The notes under the pieces are model-generated. The model was not told the DNA's origin and ran no database searches. It worked only from the letters and a program-made list of their open reading frames with translations. A program made the position numbers and the translations under genes. Below, piece after piece: positions 62,929 to 64,000 of a stretch of DNA of 64,000 bases. Numbering within the stretch: position 1 is the stretch's first letter; every line of letters starts with the position of its first letter. Origin of the DNA: Streptomyces bungoensis (GTDB lineage Bacteria; Actinomycetota; Actinomycetes; Streptomycetales; Streptomycetaceae); the NCBI RefSeq assembly GCF_001514215.1, contig NZ_KQ948852.1, positions 522,042 through 586,041 of the forward strand, written 5' to 3'.

Positions 62929-62942
62929 ACGAAGGGTTGCGC

Positions 62943-63416
62943 ATGACTGCGCTCAATCGTGTCCCGTCGCTGATGGCCCGGGCCGGCACGGCCTCGGCAC
63001 TCACCCTCGCCGCCGTGGGCGGCTCGATCGCGGTCCCGGGTCTCTCCGCCGACGCCTCGGCGGCGACCATCGCGTCCAAGGCGCTCCAGGTCGCTGCGTC
63101 CAAGAAGGGCGCGCCGTACTCCTGGGGGGCCACCGGGCCGCGCCGGTTCGACTGCTCGGGGCTGACGCTGTACTCGTTCAAGAAGGCGGGCAAGAAGCTG
63201 CCGCGTACCGCCGCCCAGCAGTACAACAAGACGCACCACATCTCCGCCGGCCACCGCAAGGCCGGTGACCTGGTGTTCTTCCACTCGGGTTCCAACGTCT
63301 ACCACGTCGGCATCTACGCCGGGCACGGGAAGATCTGGCACGCCCCGAAGACCGGGGACGTGGTGAGGCTGCAGAAGATCTGGACCAGGAGCGTCTGGTA
63401 CGGCCGCGTCAGCTGA
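62943..63416 (+). CDS. Secreted NlpC/P60 peptidoglycan endopeptidase
   Basis: 157 residues. The signal peptide is near 11-40 (ARAGTASALTLAAVGGSIAV ending ASA). The NlpC/P60 catalytic triad is Cys71 (RRFDCSGL), His121 (YHVGIYAG) and a third polar residue in KIWHAPKTG. It cleaves bonds in the peptide stem, useful in growth, spore germination or sporulation. The ATG at 62943 is close to the end of the riboswitch; AAGGGTTG lies upstream as a weak ribosome site, which the switch may expose or hide. Confidence 0.9.
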   Translation: MTALNRVPSLMARAGTASALTLAAVGGSIAVPGLSADASAATIASKALQVAASKKGAPYSWGATGPRRFDCSGLTLYSFKKAGKKLPRTAAQQYNKTHHISAGHRKAGDLVFFHSGSNVYHVGIYAGHGKIWHAPKTGDVVRLQKIWTRSVWYGRVS

Positions 63417-64000
63417 CCCTGAGCGCACGAGCGGCTCCGGCCCCGGGGCGGCGCGGCGCCTCGCCTGGCCGCGGGGGCCTGGCGGGCGCCTGGAGCACGG
63501 TAGGGCCGGGCGGGCCGCACTCCACGGGGACCGCCCCTCCGGCAGTCCGTGGACGACGAGCCGGTGCGCCGCACCGCGCCGGTACGGGCTCGGGCCGCCC
63601 GGCGCGACGCGCAATGCCGCCCGCACGCGCCTGCTCCGGGACGAGCGTCGCCCCTCGCCGGGGGGCGATCGACGGGCGCGGCTGCGGTCGCGGTCGCGGT
63701 CGCGGTCGCGAGGAACGGATCCCAGGGGCCGGTCCGTTTCTCCACCCCGGCACGGCCTGACGGATGCCGCCGACACGGGCCCGGCGGTGCCGCCCGGCCC
63801 GTAGCCCGGTCGGCCGAGCGCCCCACAGAGGGTGCCGCGATTCCCTGCCCCCGCCCCTGACGGGGTCTGTCACGACCCGCCCGTCCAGCCGCCGTCCGCG
63901 CCGCCGCCGTTGCCGCGCCGGCCGCCGTCACGCGACGCCTTCACCCTTGAAGGGCGCACGCACAGGTGTCCCGGCATCGCGCCCACCGGCCCCGGCGGGT
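63417..64000. other. Gene-free region at the right edge
   Basis: 584 bp with no reading frame that I trust. Long open frames on the minus strand near 63500-63900 are rich in Arg, Pro and Gly and lack ribosome sites. The base composition is extreme in GC and holds a short tandem repeat at 63684-63710. The edge may cut a neighbouring gene. Confidence 0.45.
63684..63710. repeat. Short tandem repeat GCGGTC
   Basis: Four and a half consecutive copies of GCGGTC in the gene-free right end. No other feature is attached to it. Confidence 0.7.

Noticed and set aside
63500..63931. Possible gene at the right end on the minus strand
   Set aside because: Low-complexity Arg/Pro composition, a hexanucleotide repeat inside and no start signal.

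Overview
The window reads as chromosomal DNA of a Streptomyces species: very GC-rich, dense, strong third-position GC bias, and family-typical genes (rppA with a CYP158-type P450, MurT/GatD, tripeptidyl aminopeptidase Tap, a bxl-type xylan operon, and an NlpC/P60 hydrolase behind a c-di-AMP riboswitch). From about 18 kb to the urease operon the core order resembles the S. coelicolor SCO12xx neighbourhood as I remember it. That is knowledge, not a search result.

1-9.8 kb is a hypoxia/dormancy island: a GNAT-acyl-CoA synthetase protein (cut by the left edge), two universal stress proteins around an alcohol dehydrogenase, a cNMP-binding protein, a CBS-BON protein, a DevR/DosR-like response regulator, two pyridoxamine-oxidase-fold proteins, an Acg-like nitroreductase and an Rv1733c-like membrane protein. 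Its intergenic spaces carry 14-bp palindromes of the form GGG(C/A)C-N4-GG(C/T)CC. Four of them lie 23-24 nt upstream of a -10-like hexamer, so the island looks like one regulon of the encoded regulator. No sensor kinase is visible here.

9.8-18 kb holds a compact UvrA paralogue and secreted or envelope proteins (M1 peptidase, peptidoglycan amidase, phosphodiester glycosidase). 18-26.8 kb holds an acyl-CoA dehydrogenase pair with a quinone-reductase-like enzyme, an XRE-cupin regulator, a thioredoxin-reductase-like flavoprotein, an ATP-dependent DNA ligase with a NUDIX hydrolase, and a succinate-semialdehyde-type dehydrogenase. 27-30 kb is the tetrahydroxynaphthalene/flaviolin pigment operon (rppA, P450, cupin). 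30-40.6 kb holds an acyl-CoA dehydrogenase/TetR pair, peptide deformylase, murT-gatD, phosphofructokinase, ctaG and an Lrp - DDAH-like - ornithine aminotransferase group. The tetR/def junction has been tandemly duplicated.

40.6-49 kb is a xylan island: acetylxylan esterase, GH11 xylanase, LacI regulator, ABC importer (lipoprotein plus two permeases) and GH3 beta-xylosidase, tied together by the operator CGAAACTTTCG. 49-53.5 kb is accessory: a SpoIIE-type phosphatase, HdeD-like and CtaG-like membrane proteins and a wrecked kdpA. 53.8-61 kb returns to core: acyltransferase, Tap and the ureABCFGD operon with a GlnR-like box. The right end has a Phd-type antitoxin, a ClpP homologue whose catalytic histidine is replaced by arginine, and a riboswitch-controlled cell-wall hydrolase.
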